From NCBI GenBank assembly GCA_046330935.1, contig JAXLRU010000005.1:310001-374000 (forward strand): a stretch of 64,000 bases of DNA. The letters run 5' to 3'. Within the stretch, counting starts at the first letter, position 1. Each line of letters opens with the position of its first letter. A model generated the notes under the pieces. That model worked only from the letters and a program-made list of their open reading frames with translations, made no database searches and was not told the DNA's origin. A program made the position numbers and the translations under genes. The DNA comes from JAXLRU01 sp046330935 (GTDB taxonomy: Bacteria > Actinomycetota > Actinomycetes > Actinomycetales > Kineosporiaceae). This document shows positions 8,332 to 17,937 of the stretch, piece by piece.

Positions 8332-9518
8332 GCGGGTCGGCGGCCTCGGGGCCGCAGGAGCTGTCCGAGCGGCAGCTGTGGTGGGCCGCCGACGCCTTCC
8401 GAGGTGCGGCGTGGGTGTTCGCGGTCGGCGTCTTCGTCGCCGAGCGCGACTGGTACAGCCGCCCCCTGGGGGCCCTCGCCGTCCTCCTGGTGCTCGCCTT
8501 GTGGACGGTTGTCCTGGCCACGCTGCCCGTGTCGTCGCGGGGCCGCACCGTGTGGCTGGTGAGCGATGTGGCCCTCGCGGTGGCCGCCGTGCTGCTCAGC
8601 GGCGTGGTGCAGACGTCGGAGGGCGTGGACGCGGGTGCGCACACCGTCCCGGCATTCTGGGCCGCGGCACCGGTCATGTGCTGGGCCGTCGCGCGAGGGT
8701 GGCGCGCCGGGTTCCTCGCCGGCGCGGCGGTGGGCGCTGCCGACGTGATCGTCATCGGGACGCCCAACGGCGGCACGATCTACGCCGTGGTGCTGCTGCT
8801 GCTCGCGGGCAGCGTCGTGGGCTACGCGGTGCAGGTACTGCGGGAGGGCCGGCGCGAGCTGGCTCGGGCCGCGGCGCTGGAGGCGGCGCGGCGTGAGCGG
8901 GAGCGGCTGGCCCGCGACATCCACGACTCCGTCCTGCAGGTGCTCGCCTACATCAGCCGCCGGGGGGCGGAGGTCGGCGGTGAGGCCGCGCTGCTGGCCG
9001 GCATGGCCGGCGAGCAGGAGGCCAAGCTGCGCACGCTGATCGCGCGGGGCGGACCGTCGGGAGCGGGGCTCGCCCTGCCCACGGACGGTTCCGGACGCTG
9101 CGACGTCGCCGCCGCCGTCGCCGAGTGGGCCGGCGCCGGGGTGCTGGTCAGCGGCCCTGCCGACCCGGTGCTGCTGGAGGCCGAGGCCGCCTCGGCGCTG
9201 CTCGCCGCAGGCGCCGAGGCGCTGGCGAACGTGCGCCGCCATGCCGGTGAGGGGGCGAAGGCGTGGGTGCTGCTCGAGGACGAACCCGACCGGGTGGTGC
9301 TCAGCGTGCGCGACGACGGCGCGGGCATCGCGCCGGGTCGGCTGGAGGAGGCCGCCGGGCAGGGCCGCCTCGGTGTGGCGGCCTCGATCCGGGGTCGGAT
9401 CGTCGAGGTCGGTGGCAGCGTGGTGATCGACTCCGCGCCCGGCACGGGCACGGAGGTGGAGGTGACGGTCCCGCGGGGGCCGGGCCGAGGGAGCGGGACG
9501 AAGGAGCGGCGAGGGTGA
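8328..9518 (+). CDS. macS: MacS-type sensor histidine kinase
   Basis: 396 residues. The N-terminal ~165 residues contain about five hydrophobic helices. A coiled-coil linker (LREGRRELARAAALEAARRE) leads to the HisKA_3-like phosphoacceptor helix RERERLARDIHDSVLQ with the likely phospho-His at residue 199. The C-terminal ATPase domain has an N-box (ALANVRRHAG) and G-box (DDGAGI, GRLGVAASIRGR, APGTGTEV). It is coupled by a 4-bp overlap to the response-regulator gene. Order and architecture fit the Streptomyces MacRS system next to DAHP synthase (recalled); the stimulus is unknown. Confidence 0.85.
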   Translation: MSGSAASGPQELSERQLWWAADAFRGAAWVFAVGVFVAERDWYSRPLGALAVLLVLALWTVVLATLPVSSRGRTVWLVSDVALAVAAVLLSGVVQTSEGVDAGAHTVPAFWAAAPVMCWAVARGWRAGFLAGAAVGAADVIVIGTPNGGTIYAVVLLLLAGSVVGYAVQVLREGRRELARAAALEAARRERERLARDIHDSVLQVLAYISRRGAEVGGEAALLAGMAGEQEAKLRTLIARGGPSGAGLALPTDGSGRCDVAAAVAEWAGAGVLVSGPADPVLLEAEAASALLAAGAEALANVRRHAGEGAKAWVLLEDEPDRVVLSVRDDGAGIAPGRLEEAAGQGRLGVAASIRGRIVEVGGSVVIDSAPGTGTEVEVTVPRGPGRGSGTKERRG

Positions 9519-10171
9519 TCCGGGTGATGGTGGTCGACGACCACCCGATGTGGCGGGAAGGGCTGGCGCGCGACCTCACCGAGGCGGGGTTCGAGATCGT
9601 CGCGACCGCCGGGGACGGCGCGGAGGCGTGGCGCAGGCTGCCGGCCGCGCGTCCCGACGTCGTCATCGTCGACCTGCAGATGCCGCAGGTGGGCGGCGTC
9701 GAGCTGACCCGCCTGGTCGCCGGGTCCGAGCTGGAGGCGCACGTGCTGGTGCTCACGGCCAGCGCCGAGCAGGGCGACGTGCTCGAGGCGGTCAAGGCCG
9801 GGGCCACGGGCTACCTGGTGAAGTCGGCCTCCCGCGAGGAACTCGTGGACGCCGTGACGCGCACCGCGGCGGGCGAGGCCGTCATCACGGCCGGGCTCGC
9901 CGGCCTGGTGCTGGGGGAGTACCGGCGGATGGCCGCCGAACCTGCGGCGCCGGGGGAGGACCCGTCCGCACCGCGGCTGACCGAGCGCGAGACCGAGATC
10001 CTGAGGCTGGTGGCCAAGGGGCTCAACAGCAAGCAGATCGCCGAGCGCCTGGTGATCTCCCACCGCACGGTGCAGAACCACACCCAGAACGTGCTGAACA
10101 AGCTGCAGCTGCACAACCGCGTGGAGCTCACCCGCTACGCGATCGAGCGGGGGCTCGACACGCAGGAGTGA
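9515..10171 (+). CDS. macR: NarL/LuxR-type response regulator (MacR-like)
   Basis: 218 residues. The receiver domain begins VIRVMVVDDHPMWREGL (acidic pair DD), the phospho-acceptor Asp is residue 53 in VVIVDLQMPQVGG, and the switch Thr and Lys are in LVLTASAEQ and GYLVKSAS. The C-terminal LuxR helix-turn-helix reads LTERETEILRLVAKGLNSKQIAERL then ISHRTVQNHTQNVLNKL. It starts with a GTG overlapping the kinase stop and is thus co-translated with macS. Targets are unknown; the next gene, aroG, has its own promoter. Confidence 0.9.
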   Translation: MIRVMVVDDHPMWREGLARDLTEAGFEIVATAGDGAEAWRRLPAARPDVVIVDLQMPQVGGVELTRLVAGSELEAHVLVLTASAEQGDVLEAVKAGATGYLVKSASREELVDAVTRTAAGEAVITAGLAGLVLGEYRRMAAEPAAPGEDPSAPRLTERETEILRLVAKGLNSKQIAERLVISHRTVQNHTQNVLNKLQLHNRVELTRYAIERGLDTQE

Positions 10172-10235
10172 GCCGCTACCCCGGCCACCGGGTCCACATG
10201 ACGGAATCTCGCGGGTGGCCCCTTCGGGCGTCACC

Positions 10236-10241
10236 TACCCT
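10236..10241 (+). promoter_or_regulatory. leaderless promoter -10 box (TACCCT) of the DAHP synthase gene
   Basis: TACCCT ends 6 nt before the GTG at 10248, so transcription would begin at or next to the start codon. No Shine-Dalgarno sequence is present before that GTG. Confidence 0.5.
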
Positions 10242-10247
10242 GGTGCG

Positions 10248-11651
10248 GTGAGTACCGTCCTTCCGCAGCTGTCCCAGCTGTCCCAGCTGCCCACGGCGGC
10301 GCCCGACACGGCCGAGCAGGTCCTGGTGCAGGGCCTCGACGCGTGGCGCGACCTGCCGGCAGCCCAGCAGCCCACCTGGCCCGACCGCCAGGTGCTGAGC
10401 AAGGTCACCGGTGAGCTGGCGACCTTCCCCCCGCTGGTGTTCGCGGGGGAGTGCGACGACCTCAAGGAGCGCCTGGGTGCTGCGGCGCGCGGTGAGGCGT
10501 TTCTGCTCCAGGGCGGGGACTGCGCGGAGACGTTCGTGGAGTGGACGGCCGACCGGATCAAGAACAAGATCAAGACGATCCTGCAGATGGCGGTCGTGCT
10601 GACCTACGGCGCGTCGCTGCCCGTGGTCAAGGTCGGGCGCATGGCGGGGCAGTACTCCAAGCCCCGCAGCAAGGACACCGAGGTGCGCGACGGCGTCGAG
10701 CTGCCCGCCTACCGCGGGGACGCCGTCAACGGCTTCGCGTTCACCCCCGAGGAGCGCGTGCCCGACCCGGCGCGCCTGCTGCGCATGTACCACGCGAGCG
10801 CCTCCACGCTGAACCTCATGCGCGCCTTCACCAAGGGCGGCTTCGCCGACCTGCGCCAGGTGCACGAGTGGAACCGAGGCTTCGTCGCGAGCGCGGCGAA
10901 CGCCCGCTACGAGGTGATGGCGCGCGACATCGACCGCGCCATGCGGTTCATGGCCGCCTGCGGCGGGCCGACCGACAACCTGCGCACGGCCGACCTGTTC
11001 TCCAGCCACGAGGCCCTGATCCTCGACTACGAGCGCCCGCTCATCCGGATCGACTCGCGCACCGGCCTGCCCTACGACACCTCCGCGCACTTCGTCTGGA
11101 TCGGGGAGCGCACCCGCCAGCTCGACTCGGCGCACGTCGACCTGCTCTCGCGCGTGCGCAACCCGATCGGGGTGAAGCTCGGCCCGAACACCAGCGCCGC
11201 CGACGCGCTCGCCCTGATCGATCGCCTCGACCCCGAGCGCGAGCCGGGCCGGTTGACCTTCATCACCCGCATGGGCGCCGGGCGCATCCGCGAGGCGCTG
11301 CCCGGCCTGGTGCAGGCCGTGACCGACTCGGGCGCGCAGGTGCTGTGGGTGTGCGACCCCATGCACGGCAACACGTTCGAGTCGGCGTCGGGCTACAAGA
11401 CGCGCCGCTTCGAGGACGTCATCGACGAGGTGCGCGGCTTCTTCGAGGTGCACCGCAGCCTCGGCACCGTGCCGGGCGGCCTGCACGTGGAACTCACGGG
11501 AGACGACGTCACCGAGTGCCTGGGCGGGTCGGAGCGGATCGACGACGCCGACCTCGCCCAGCGCTACGAGACGCTGTGCGACCCGCGCCTGAACCACCAG
11601 CAGTCCCTCGAGATGGCCTTCCTCGTCGCCGAGATGCTCGCCGAGAAGTGA
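10248..11651 (+). CDS. aroG: class II 3-deoxy-7-phosphoheptulonate (DAHP) synthase
   Basis: Condenses phosphoenolpyruvate and erythrose-4-phosphate, the first step of the shikimate pathway. About 467 residues, the usual size of class II (plant/actinobacterial) enzymes. Hallmarks are FAGECDDLKERL, FLLQGGDCAETF, the KVGRMAGQYSKPRS block, FVWIGERTRQLDSAH, the metal/substrate segment GVKLGPNTSA and VLWVCDPMHGNTF. GTG 10248 is chosen for the leaderless -10 box; GTG 10215 would add 11 residues. An equivalent gene (Rv2178c) lies close to pknL in mycobacteria (recalled). Confidence 0.93.
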   Translation: MSTVLPQLSQLSQLPTAAPDTAEQVLVQGLDAWRDLPAAQQPTWPDRQVLSKVTGELATFPPLVFAGECDDLKERLGAAARGEAFLLQGGDCAETFVEWTADRIKNKIKTILQMAVVLTYGASLPVVKVGRMAGQYSKPRSKDTEVRDGVELPAYRGDAVNGFAFTPEERVPDPARLLRMYHASASTLNLMRAFTKGGFADLRQVHEWNRGFVASAANARYEVMARDIDRAMRFMAACGGPTDNLRTADLFSSHEALILDYERPLIRIDSRTGLPYDTSAHFVWIGERTRQLDSAHVDLLSRVRNPIGVKLGPNTSAADALALIDRLDPEREPGRLTFITRMGAGRIREALPGLVQAVTDSGAQVLWVCDPMHGNTFESASGYKTRRFEDVIDEVRGFFEVHRSLGTVPGGLHVELTGDDVTECLGGSERIDDADLAQRYETLCDPRLNHQQSLEMAFLVAEMLAEK

Positions 11652-11664
11652 TCGGCGGCCGCGC

Positions 11665-12708
<1,044 letters not shown>

Positions 12709-12759
12709 ACGGCCGCGCCCCCGGCGTCGGGCACCCCCATGGGATGGGAGGATGGCGCG

Positions 12760-13353
12760 GTGACCGACGACGGGCTCCAGCCGCCGCGCGCGCTTCCCCC
12801 CGGGCAGCGTCTGGCCGAGGGGTTCCCGGTCCAGCACTACGGGCCCGTCCCTCGGTTCCGGCCCGACTCCTGGCGCCTGGTCATCAGCGGTGCCACGGCC
12901 GACGGCGCCGAGCACCACCTCACCTACCCCGAGTTCAGCGCCCTGGCGCGCACGAAGGTCACGGGCGACGTCCACTGCGTGAGCGGCTGGTCGGTCCTCG
13001 ACCAGGGCTGGGAGGGCGTGCCCACCCGCACGATCCTCGACCTGGTGCCCCCGGCCGACGACTGCATCGGCGTGCTCGCCTGGGCGGAGTACGGGTACTC
13101 CGCCCACCTGCGCCTGGAGGACTTCTCCTCCCCGCGCGCCCTGCTCGCCACGCACCGGGCCGGCGAGCCCCTGACGCCCGAGCACGGCTTCCCCGTCCGG
13201 CTGGTCGTGCCGCACCTGTACGCGTACAAGGGCCCCAAGTGGCTGCGGCAGCTCACCTACCTCACCGAACAGTCCCGCGGGTTCTGGGAGGAGCGCGGCT
13301 ACCACGCCGTGGGGGACGCCTGGCGCGAGGAGCGGTACTCCTACCAGGAGTGA
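12760..13353 (+). CDS. sulfite oxidase-like molybdopterin-dependent oxidoreductase
   Basis: 197 residues with the SUOX/YedY fold: FPVQHYGPVPRFRPDSWRL at the N-terminus, the molybdenum-ligand cysteine (about C73) in VHCVSGWSVLDQGWEG, a substrate-pocket segment EYGYSAHLRLEDF, and the terminal VVPHLYAYKGPKWLRQL. No Tat signal is present, so it is likely cytoplasmic, unlike MsrP. GTG 12760 is chosen because GGGAGG precedes it by 8-9 nt; an ATG at 12739 would swallow that site. Physiological substrate unknown. Confidence 0.85.
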   Translation: MTDDGLQPPRALPPGQRLAEGFPVQHYGPVPRFRPDSWRLVISGATADGAEHHLTYPEFSALARTKVTGDVHCVSGWSVLDQGWEGVPTRTILDLVPPADDCIGVLAWAEYGYSAHLRLEDFSSPRALLATHRAGEPLTPEHGFPVRLVVPHLYAYKGPKWLRQLTYLTEQSRGFWEERGYHAVGDAWREERYSYQE

Positions 13354-13375
13354 CCCCGGGCCCGTCGCCGCGGTG

Positions 13376-14389
13376 TCAGGCCGGGCGGGGGTCGCGTGCC
13401 AGCACCTCGACGAGCACCATCGCCCCGAGGATGAGCACACCGCCCAGGACGAGCACGCCCGTCAGCCGGTCGTCGCCGAGGGTCACCGCGAACGCGGTGG
13501 CGAAGACGGGTTCGAGCGTCATCACCAGCGCGGCTCGACTGGGGTCGAGGTGCGACTGCGCCCACGTCTGCACCAGCAACGCACCGGCACCGGCGACGGC
13601 GGCCGTGTAGATCGCCGTCCCCCACGCGCCGGCATCCGGCGGGGTCTGCACGCCCGACGGCAGCGCGCCGATCAGGCAGACCGCAGCGATGGCGACCATC
13701 TGCCAGACCGCCAGGCCCATCACCTCCTCGGCACGTGCCCAGGCTCCCAGCCCCACGATGTGCAGCGCGTACAGCAGCGCCGAGGTCAGCACGAGCAGCT
13801 CACCGGTGCCGAAGTGCACCCCGCCGCCCGAGGGCTCGTAGCCGAGGACGCCGAGCCCGGCGCTGGACAGGGCGACGGCCAGCCACGTGCTGGTGCCGAT
13901 CCGGTGGCGCAGGAGCAACCACGCGAGCATGGGGGTGAGGACGACGTAGATCCCGGTCAGGAACCCCGCGACGGACGGCGACGACGTCGCCATTCCGGTC
14001 GTCTGCAGGAGTTGGCCGCCGCCGTAGACCGTGCCGAGAAGCAGCCCGGTGGCCCTGCCCCGCGCGGAGGTGGCTCGCGCCTGGCGCCACAGCAGCACGG
14101 TGAGCAGGACCGCGGCGAGACCGAATCGGACGGCCAGGAAGTCGGCCGCGGGCATCCGGCGCACGGCCGAGGTGATGATCGGGAAGGTCGATCCCCACAC
14201 GGCGGTGACCGCGACGAGCGAGGCCGTCGCCGCCGTGGTGACCGTCGCGCTCCTGCGGGCGGCGGGCTCGCTCGGCATGGGCAGGGCCGGGACGCCCGCG
14301 GGCTGCGGGGGCATGACGGGCAGCCCGCCCGTGGGGGTGGGCGTGTCAGGGCGCGCGGGCACGCCCCCGTGGGGGTCGGGTTCGAGCAT
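13376..14389 (-). CDS. DMT-superfamily (EamA) transporter
   Basis: 337 residues with about ten predicted hydrophobic helices in two EamA repeats. The first repeat opens TASLVAVTAVWGSTFPI with the usual WGSTFP motif. The second repeat contains ALLVQTWAQSHLDPSRAALVMTLEPVFATAFAVTLGDD, the P-V-F-A signature of EamA helix 9. An N-terminal ~45-residue Pro/Gly-rich extension is unusual. ATG 14389 follows the kinase stop by 2 nt, so it is translationally coupled to it. A drug or metabolite exporter; substrate unknown. Confidence 0.85.
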   Translation of the reverse strand: MLEPDPHGGVPARPDTPTPTGGLPVMPPQPAGVPALPMPSEPAARRSATVTTAATASLVAVTAVWGSTFPIITSAVRRMPAADFLAVRFGLAAVLLTVLLWRQARATSARGRATGLLLGTVYGGGQLLQTTGMATSSPSVAGFLTGIYVVLTPMLAWLLLRHRIGTSTWLAVALSSAGLGVLGYEPSGGGVHFGTGELLVLTSALLYALHIVGLGAWARAEEVMGLAVWQMVAIAAVCLIGALPSGVQTPPDAGAWGTAIYTAAVAGAGALLVQTWAQSHLDPSRAALVMTLEPVFATAFAVTLGDDRLTGVLVLGGVLILGAMVLVEVLARDPRPA

Positions 14390-14391
14390 GG

Positions 14392-16323
14392 TCAGAACGT
14401 GGTCAGCGTTATCGTGGAGCCCTTCGGGGCCTTGCCGGTGGGGGACTGGGCGAAGACCCGGTCGAGCCAGCTCGTGCCGCGCCGCTGCACCTTGAACCCG
14501 GCGTCACGGAGCTTCTTCTCGGCGTCGGAGTACTTCATGTCCAGGACCGGGGGGACGTCGACCATGGGCGGGCCGAGCGACTCGACGAGCGTGACCGTCC
14601 CGCCCTTGGGCAGGGTGCCCGAGCTCGGGCTCTGCGAGATCACGCGCCCGACGGGCACGGTGTCGGAGTTGCGCTGCTTCACGACGACCTTCAGGCCGGC
14701 GCCGGTCAGCTGCAGCCGGGCGGCGTCGACGTCGCGGCCCTTGAGCGAGGGCACCGGCACCGGCGGCGGGCCCTGAGAGACGACGAGCGTCACCTCGTCG
14801 CCCTGCCGGATCGTGCTGCCCTGGGCGGGGCTGGAGGACAGCACCGAGCCCTCGGGCACGGTGTCGGAGTAGCGGCGGGTGACGGTGCCGAGCACGAGGC
14901 GCTCCCCGCGCAGCGCAGCCCCCGCCTGCTCCAGCGTCTTGCCGGTCAGCGGCGGGATCACCACCGGCCGGCGGCCCTGCGAGACCACGAGCTTCACGTG
15001 GCTGCCCTTGGCCACCTCCGTCCCCGGCTCGGGATCGGTACCGACCACCGATCCCGCGGGCACGGTGTCGTCGTAGGTGGTCGCGGCGTCGACGACGAGC
15101 CCGGCCGCGACGAGCGCACGGCGGGCGTCCTCGGCGGGCTTGCCCGTCTGCGGGCTGATCGCCACCTTCGCGCCGGGGCCGGCCACGACCCACCACCCGC
15201 CCACCCCGGCGCCGGCGGCGACCAGCAGCAGCAGGAGGAGGGCGACCAGGCCGCGGCGGCGGCGGCGCAGCATGACGGCCTGGGTCTGGCTGGTCAGCCC
15301 CGCCGTGGCGTGGGCGACCGGCTCGACGTCGCGCCCGCGGGCCGCACCCCGCGCACCCAGCGTGAGCGGCCGCGTCGTCGATCCCGGCGGCGGCACCACG
15401 ACCGTCGCGTCCTCGTCGCCGTGGTCGTCGAGCACGGGGCGGGCGGGCGCGGCCGCGCGGACGTCGAGCTCGGCGTCGGTCAGCAGGCCCCTGGCGCCGC
15501 GGGCGAGCCCCCGCAGGGCGGCGGCGTCGCGGGGACGCTCGTCGGGGTCGCGGGAGGTGGCCACGGCGACGAGGTCGTCGAGCGCTTCGGGCAGTCCCGG
15601 CGCGATCTGGGTGGGCGCGGGGACGTCCTCGTGGACGTGCTGGAAGGCGACCGAGACGGGCGACTCCCCGACGAACGGCTGGCGCCCCGTGAGCATCTCG
15701 TACAGCACGATGCCGGCGGCGTAGACGTCCGCCCGGGCGTCGGCGACGCCGCGGGTGATCAGCTCCGGAGCCATGTAGGCGACCGTGCCGATGACGGTGC
15801 CGGTGTTCGCCGCCGTCGCGGCCGTGACCGCGCGGGCGAGGCCGAAGTCGGCGACCTTCACCTGCCCGTCGTCGGACAGCAGCACGTTCTCGGGCTTGAT
15901 GTCGCGGTGGACGATGCCGGCGCGGTGCGCGGCGGCGAGGGCGTCGAGCATCGGGTCGAGCACCGACAGCGCCTGCCGCGGCGAGAGCGGGCCGCGCTGG
16001 GTGAGCGCCTCGCGCAGGGTGCGCCCGCGCACGTACTCCATCGCCAGGTAGAGCAGGTCGACGTCGCTGCCCTGGTCGTAGACCTGGACGACGTGGGGGT
16101 GGGACAGCCGGGCCGCGGCGCGCGCCTCGCGCTGGAACCGCGAGGTGAAGGTGGCGTCCTCCGCGAGGTGGCCGTGCAGGACCTTGAGGGCGACCTCACG
16201 GTCGAGCCGCGAGTCGAGCGCCAGGTAGACGGTGGCCATGCCGCCGCGGGCAAGGCGCGACTGCACGAGGTACCGCCCGTCGACCAGGCGGCCGACGAAG
16301 GGGTCCTGCAGCGTCGCGTCCAC
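14392..16323 (-). CDS. PASTA-domain Ser/Thr protein kinase (PknB/PknL-like)
   Basis: 643 residues. The kinase domain (~10-270) has the glycine loop LARGGMATVYLA, catalytic Lys47 (VALKVL), HRDIKPEN with Asp141, DFGLAR and the activation-loop MAPELI. A transmembrane helix at about 352-374 (GLVALLLLLLVAAGAGVGGWW) is followed by four extracellular PASTA repeats, each opening like VVIPPLTGKTLEQAGAALRG, which bind muropeptide/lipid II-like ligands. The GTG start has a leaderless -10. The divergent Rv2175c-like gene is a known pairing partner of PknL in mycobacteria, so that protein is a plausible substrate. Confidence 0.92.
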   Translation of the reverse strand: MDATLQDPFVGRLVDGRYLVQSRLARGGMATVYLALDSRLDREVALKVLHGHLAEDATFTSRFQREARAAARLSHPHVVQVYDQGSDVDLLYLAMEYVRGRTLREALTQRGPLSPRQALSVLDPMLDALAAAHRAGIVHRDIKPENVLLSDDGQVKVADFGLARAVTAATAANTGTVIGTVAYMAPELITRGVADARADVYAAGIVLYEMLTGRQPFVGESPVSVAFQHVHEDVPAPTQIAPGLPEALDDLVAVATSRDPDERPRDAAALRGLARGARGLLTDAELDVRAAAPARPVLDDHGDEDATVVVPPPGSTTRPLTLGARGAARGRDVEPVAHATAGLTSQTQAVMLRRRRRGLVALLLLLLVAAGAGVGGWWVVAGPGAKVAISPQTGKPAEDARRALVAAGLVVDAATTYDDTVPAGSVVGTDPEPGTEVAKGSHVKLVVSQGRRPVVIPPLTGKTLEQAGAALRGERLVLGTVTRRYSDTVPEGSVLSSSPAQGSTIRQGDEVTLVVSQGPPPVPVPSLKGRDVDAARLQLTGAGLKVVVKQRNSDTVPVGRVISQSPSSGTLPKGGTVTLVESLGPPMVDVPPVLDMKYSDAEKKLRDAGFKVQRRGTSWLDRVFAQSPTGKAPKGSTITLTTF

Positions 16324-16329
16324 GTGGGG

Positions 16330-16335
16330 AGTCTA
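16330..16335 (-). promoter_or_regulatory. leaderless promoter -10 (TAGACT) of the PASTA kinase gene
   Basis: On the minus strand TAGACT is followed by 6 nt and then the GTG at 16323, with no Shine-Dalgarno between. This is the typical leaderless arrangement. Confidence 0.5.
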
Positions 16336-16431
16336 CGTACCGCGCGCGCGATAGCCGGGGTATGCCGCCGTGAGTCGGGCCCGGGAGGCTCCGGCTTCAC
16401 CCGGGCGCGCGCGCAATGGCACTCTGTGCGG

Positions 16432-16836
16432 GTGAGCACCGACTCCTCCGCCGCCGCCCCGTCGACGCCGTCCGCGCCGGACTCCTCCGACTTCGAGGCG
16501 CTCGCCGCCCCCTGGCTCCCGCTGCCCGACGTCGCCGAGCGCCTCGGCCTCGAGGTCGCCAAGGTGCGCCGGCTGCTGCAGGAACGCGACCTGATCGGTG
16601 CCCGCGTGGGGGAGCGGCGGATCCTGTGCGTGCCCGAGGCGCTGCTGATGGACGGCGAGCCGGTGCCCGACCTGCGCGGCACGCTGTCGGTGCTCGTCGA
16701 CTCCGGCTACTCCGACGAGGAGGCGCTGCGCTGGCTGTTCACCCCCGACGAGTCGCTGCCGGGCACCCCGGTCGACGCCCTGCGGGAGAACCGGCGCAAG
16801 GAGGTCCGTCGGCGGGCCCAGGCCCTCGCCTTCTGA
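16432..16836 (+). CDS. Rv2175c-family DNA-binding protein
   Basis: 134 residues. A short Ser/Ala/Pro-rich N-terminus is followed by a winged-helix region, WLPLPDVAERLGLEVAKVRRLLQ then RVGERRILCVPEALL, and a C-terminal helical part (LRGTLSVLVDSGYSDEEALRWLF). Rv2175c of M. tuberculosis binds DNA and is phosphorylated by the neighbouring kinase PknL (established knowledge). Here the gene is likewise divergent from a PASTA kinase. The N-terminal Ser/Thr cluster could be the phosphorylation tail. GTG 16432 is the only start that spares the domain. Confidence 0.85.
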   Translation: MSTDSSAAAPSTPSAPDSSDFEALAAPWLPLPDVAERLGLEVAKVRRLLQERDLIGARVGERRILCVPEALLMDGEPVPDLRGTLSVLVDSGYSDEEALRWLFTPDESLPGTPVDALRENRRKEVRRRAQALAF

Positions 16837-16844
16837 CTCGCCTG

Positions 16845-16872
16845 CTGCCCGCCCGGCACGCCGCCGGGCCGC
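16845..16872. terminator. GC hairpin between convergent genes
   Basis: CCCGGC-ACGCC-GCCGGG forms a 6-bp stem between the convergent Rv2175c-like and crtB genes. It lacks a T-run, so this is a weak call. Confidence 0.3.
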
Positions 16873-16890
16873 CGGCTGCGAACGAAGCCG

Positions 16891-17937
16891 TCAGAGGCCC
16901 GTGGCGCGGCGCGCGGCGCGGGCCCGGCGCAGCGCGGGCAGGGCGACGGCGAGCCGGCGGGGCAGGGGCACGGAGACCCGCTCGGTGAGCACGTCGTAGC
17001 GGGCCTTCTCGATCTCGCCGAGGATGCCGCCGTAGAGCACGAACGCCGTCCGCACGCAGTCCTGGCTGTCGGGGTGCAGCATGGCGATTCCCGGCTCGGC
17101 CACGGCGTAGAGCGCGCGCGTGCGCTCGACCTCGAAGGCGACGAGGTCGCGGATCGCGGTGGTGGTGACCCCGGCCAGGAGGTCCTCGCGGGTCACGCCG
17201 AACGCGGCGAGGTCCTCCAGCGGCAGGTAGACCCGCCCGCGGCGCAGGTCCTCTCCGACGTCGCGGAGGAAGTTCGACATCTGGAACGCCTCGCCGAGTG
17301 CCTGGGCGCGCTCGGCGGCCTCCGGGTGGTGCGGCTGCAGGATCGGCAGCATCTGCAGCCCGATCACCGACGCCGAGCCGTACATGTAGTGCTGCAGGTC
17401 GGCGTACGTCGGGTACTCGGTGACGGTGATGTCCATGCGCATGGACTCGAGGAACGCGTCGACGGTGTCGCGCGGGATCGCCCAGCGCCGCATCGTCGCC
17501 GTCATCGCCGCGGCGATCGGGTCGCCCACCGGGTCGGCCGGCGCGCCGTCCGCGGGCGCCGTCTGCGTCGTCGCGACGCGCGCGTCCGCCGAGGGCGCCC
17601 CGGCCCCCGCGCGGGTCAGCGCCGTCGCGTCGGCGCGGTCGAGGCGCGCCTGGAACGCCGCACCCCAGCGCAGCAGCTCCTCGGGCTCGGGATGCTCGAG
17701 GGAGTCGACGAACTCGTCGGCGTAGCGGGCGAACCCGTACAGCGCCCACACGTGCGGACGCTTGGCCGGCGGCAGCAGCAGCGTCGCGAGGTAGTACGTC
17801 TTGCCGTGCTCGGCGTTGAGGCGCCGGCACCGCTCGTAGGCCTCGCGCAACCAGGGGTCGGTGATGCCCGCCGCGTCCAGGCACCGGCGGGCGCTGCGCC
17901 CGATGCGCACGGGCGGTTCGCCCGCCGCCGCGCTCAC
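16891..17937 (-). CDS. crtB: phytoene synthase (squalene/phytoene synthase family)
   Basis: Condenses two GGPP to phytoene. 348 residues, slightly long because of an Ala-rich insertion near residues 95-130. The first aspartate motif is YADEFVDSLE and the second NFLRDVGEDLRRGRVYLP; MRMDITVTEYPTYADLQHYMYGSASVIG is the conserved core. It starts with a GTG overlapping the crtI stop, giving tight translational coupling in the order crtE-crtI-crtB. A squalene synthase is the alternative but the neighbours favour phytoene. Confidence 0.93.
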   Translation of the reverse strand: MSAAAGEPPVRIGRSARRCLDAAGITDPWLREAYERCRRLNAEHGKTYYLATLLLPPAKRPHVWALYGFARYADEFVDSLEHPEPEELLRWGAAFQARLDRADATALTRAGAGAPSADARVATTQTAPADGAPADPVGDPIAAAMTATMRRWAIPRDTVDAFLESMRMDITVTEYPTYADLQHYMYGSASVIGLQMLPILQPHHPEAAERAQALGEAFQMSNFLRDVGEDLRRGRVYLPLEDLAAFGVTREDLLAGVTTTAIRDLVAFEVERTRALYAVAEPGIAMLHPDSQDCVRTAFVLYGGILGEIEKARYDVLTERVSVPLPRRLAVALPALRRARAARRATGL

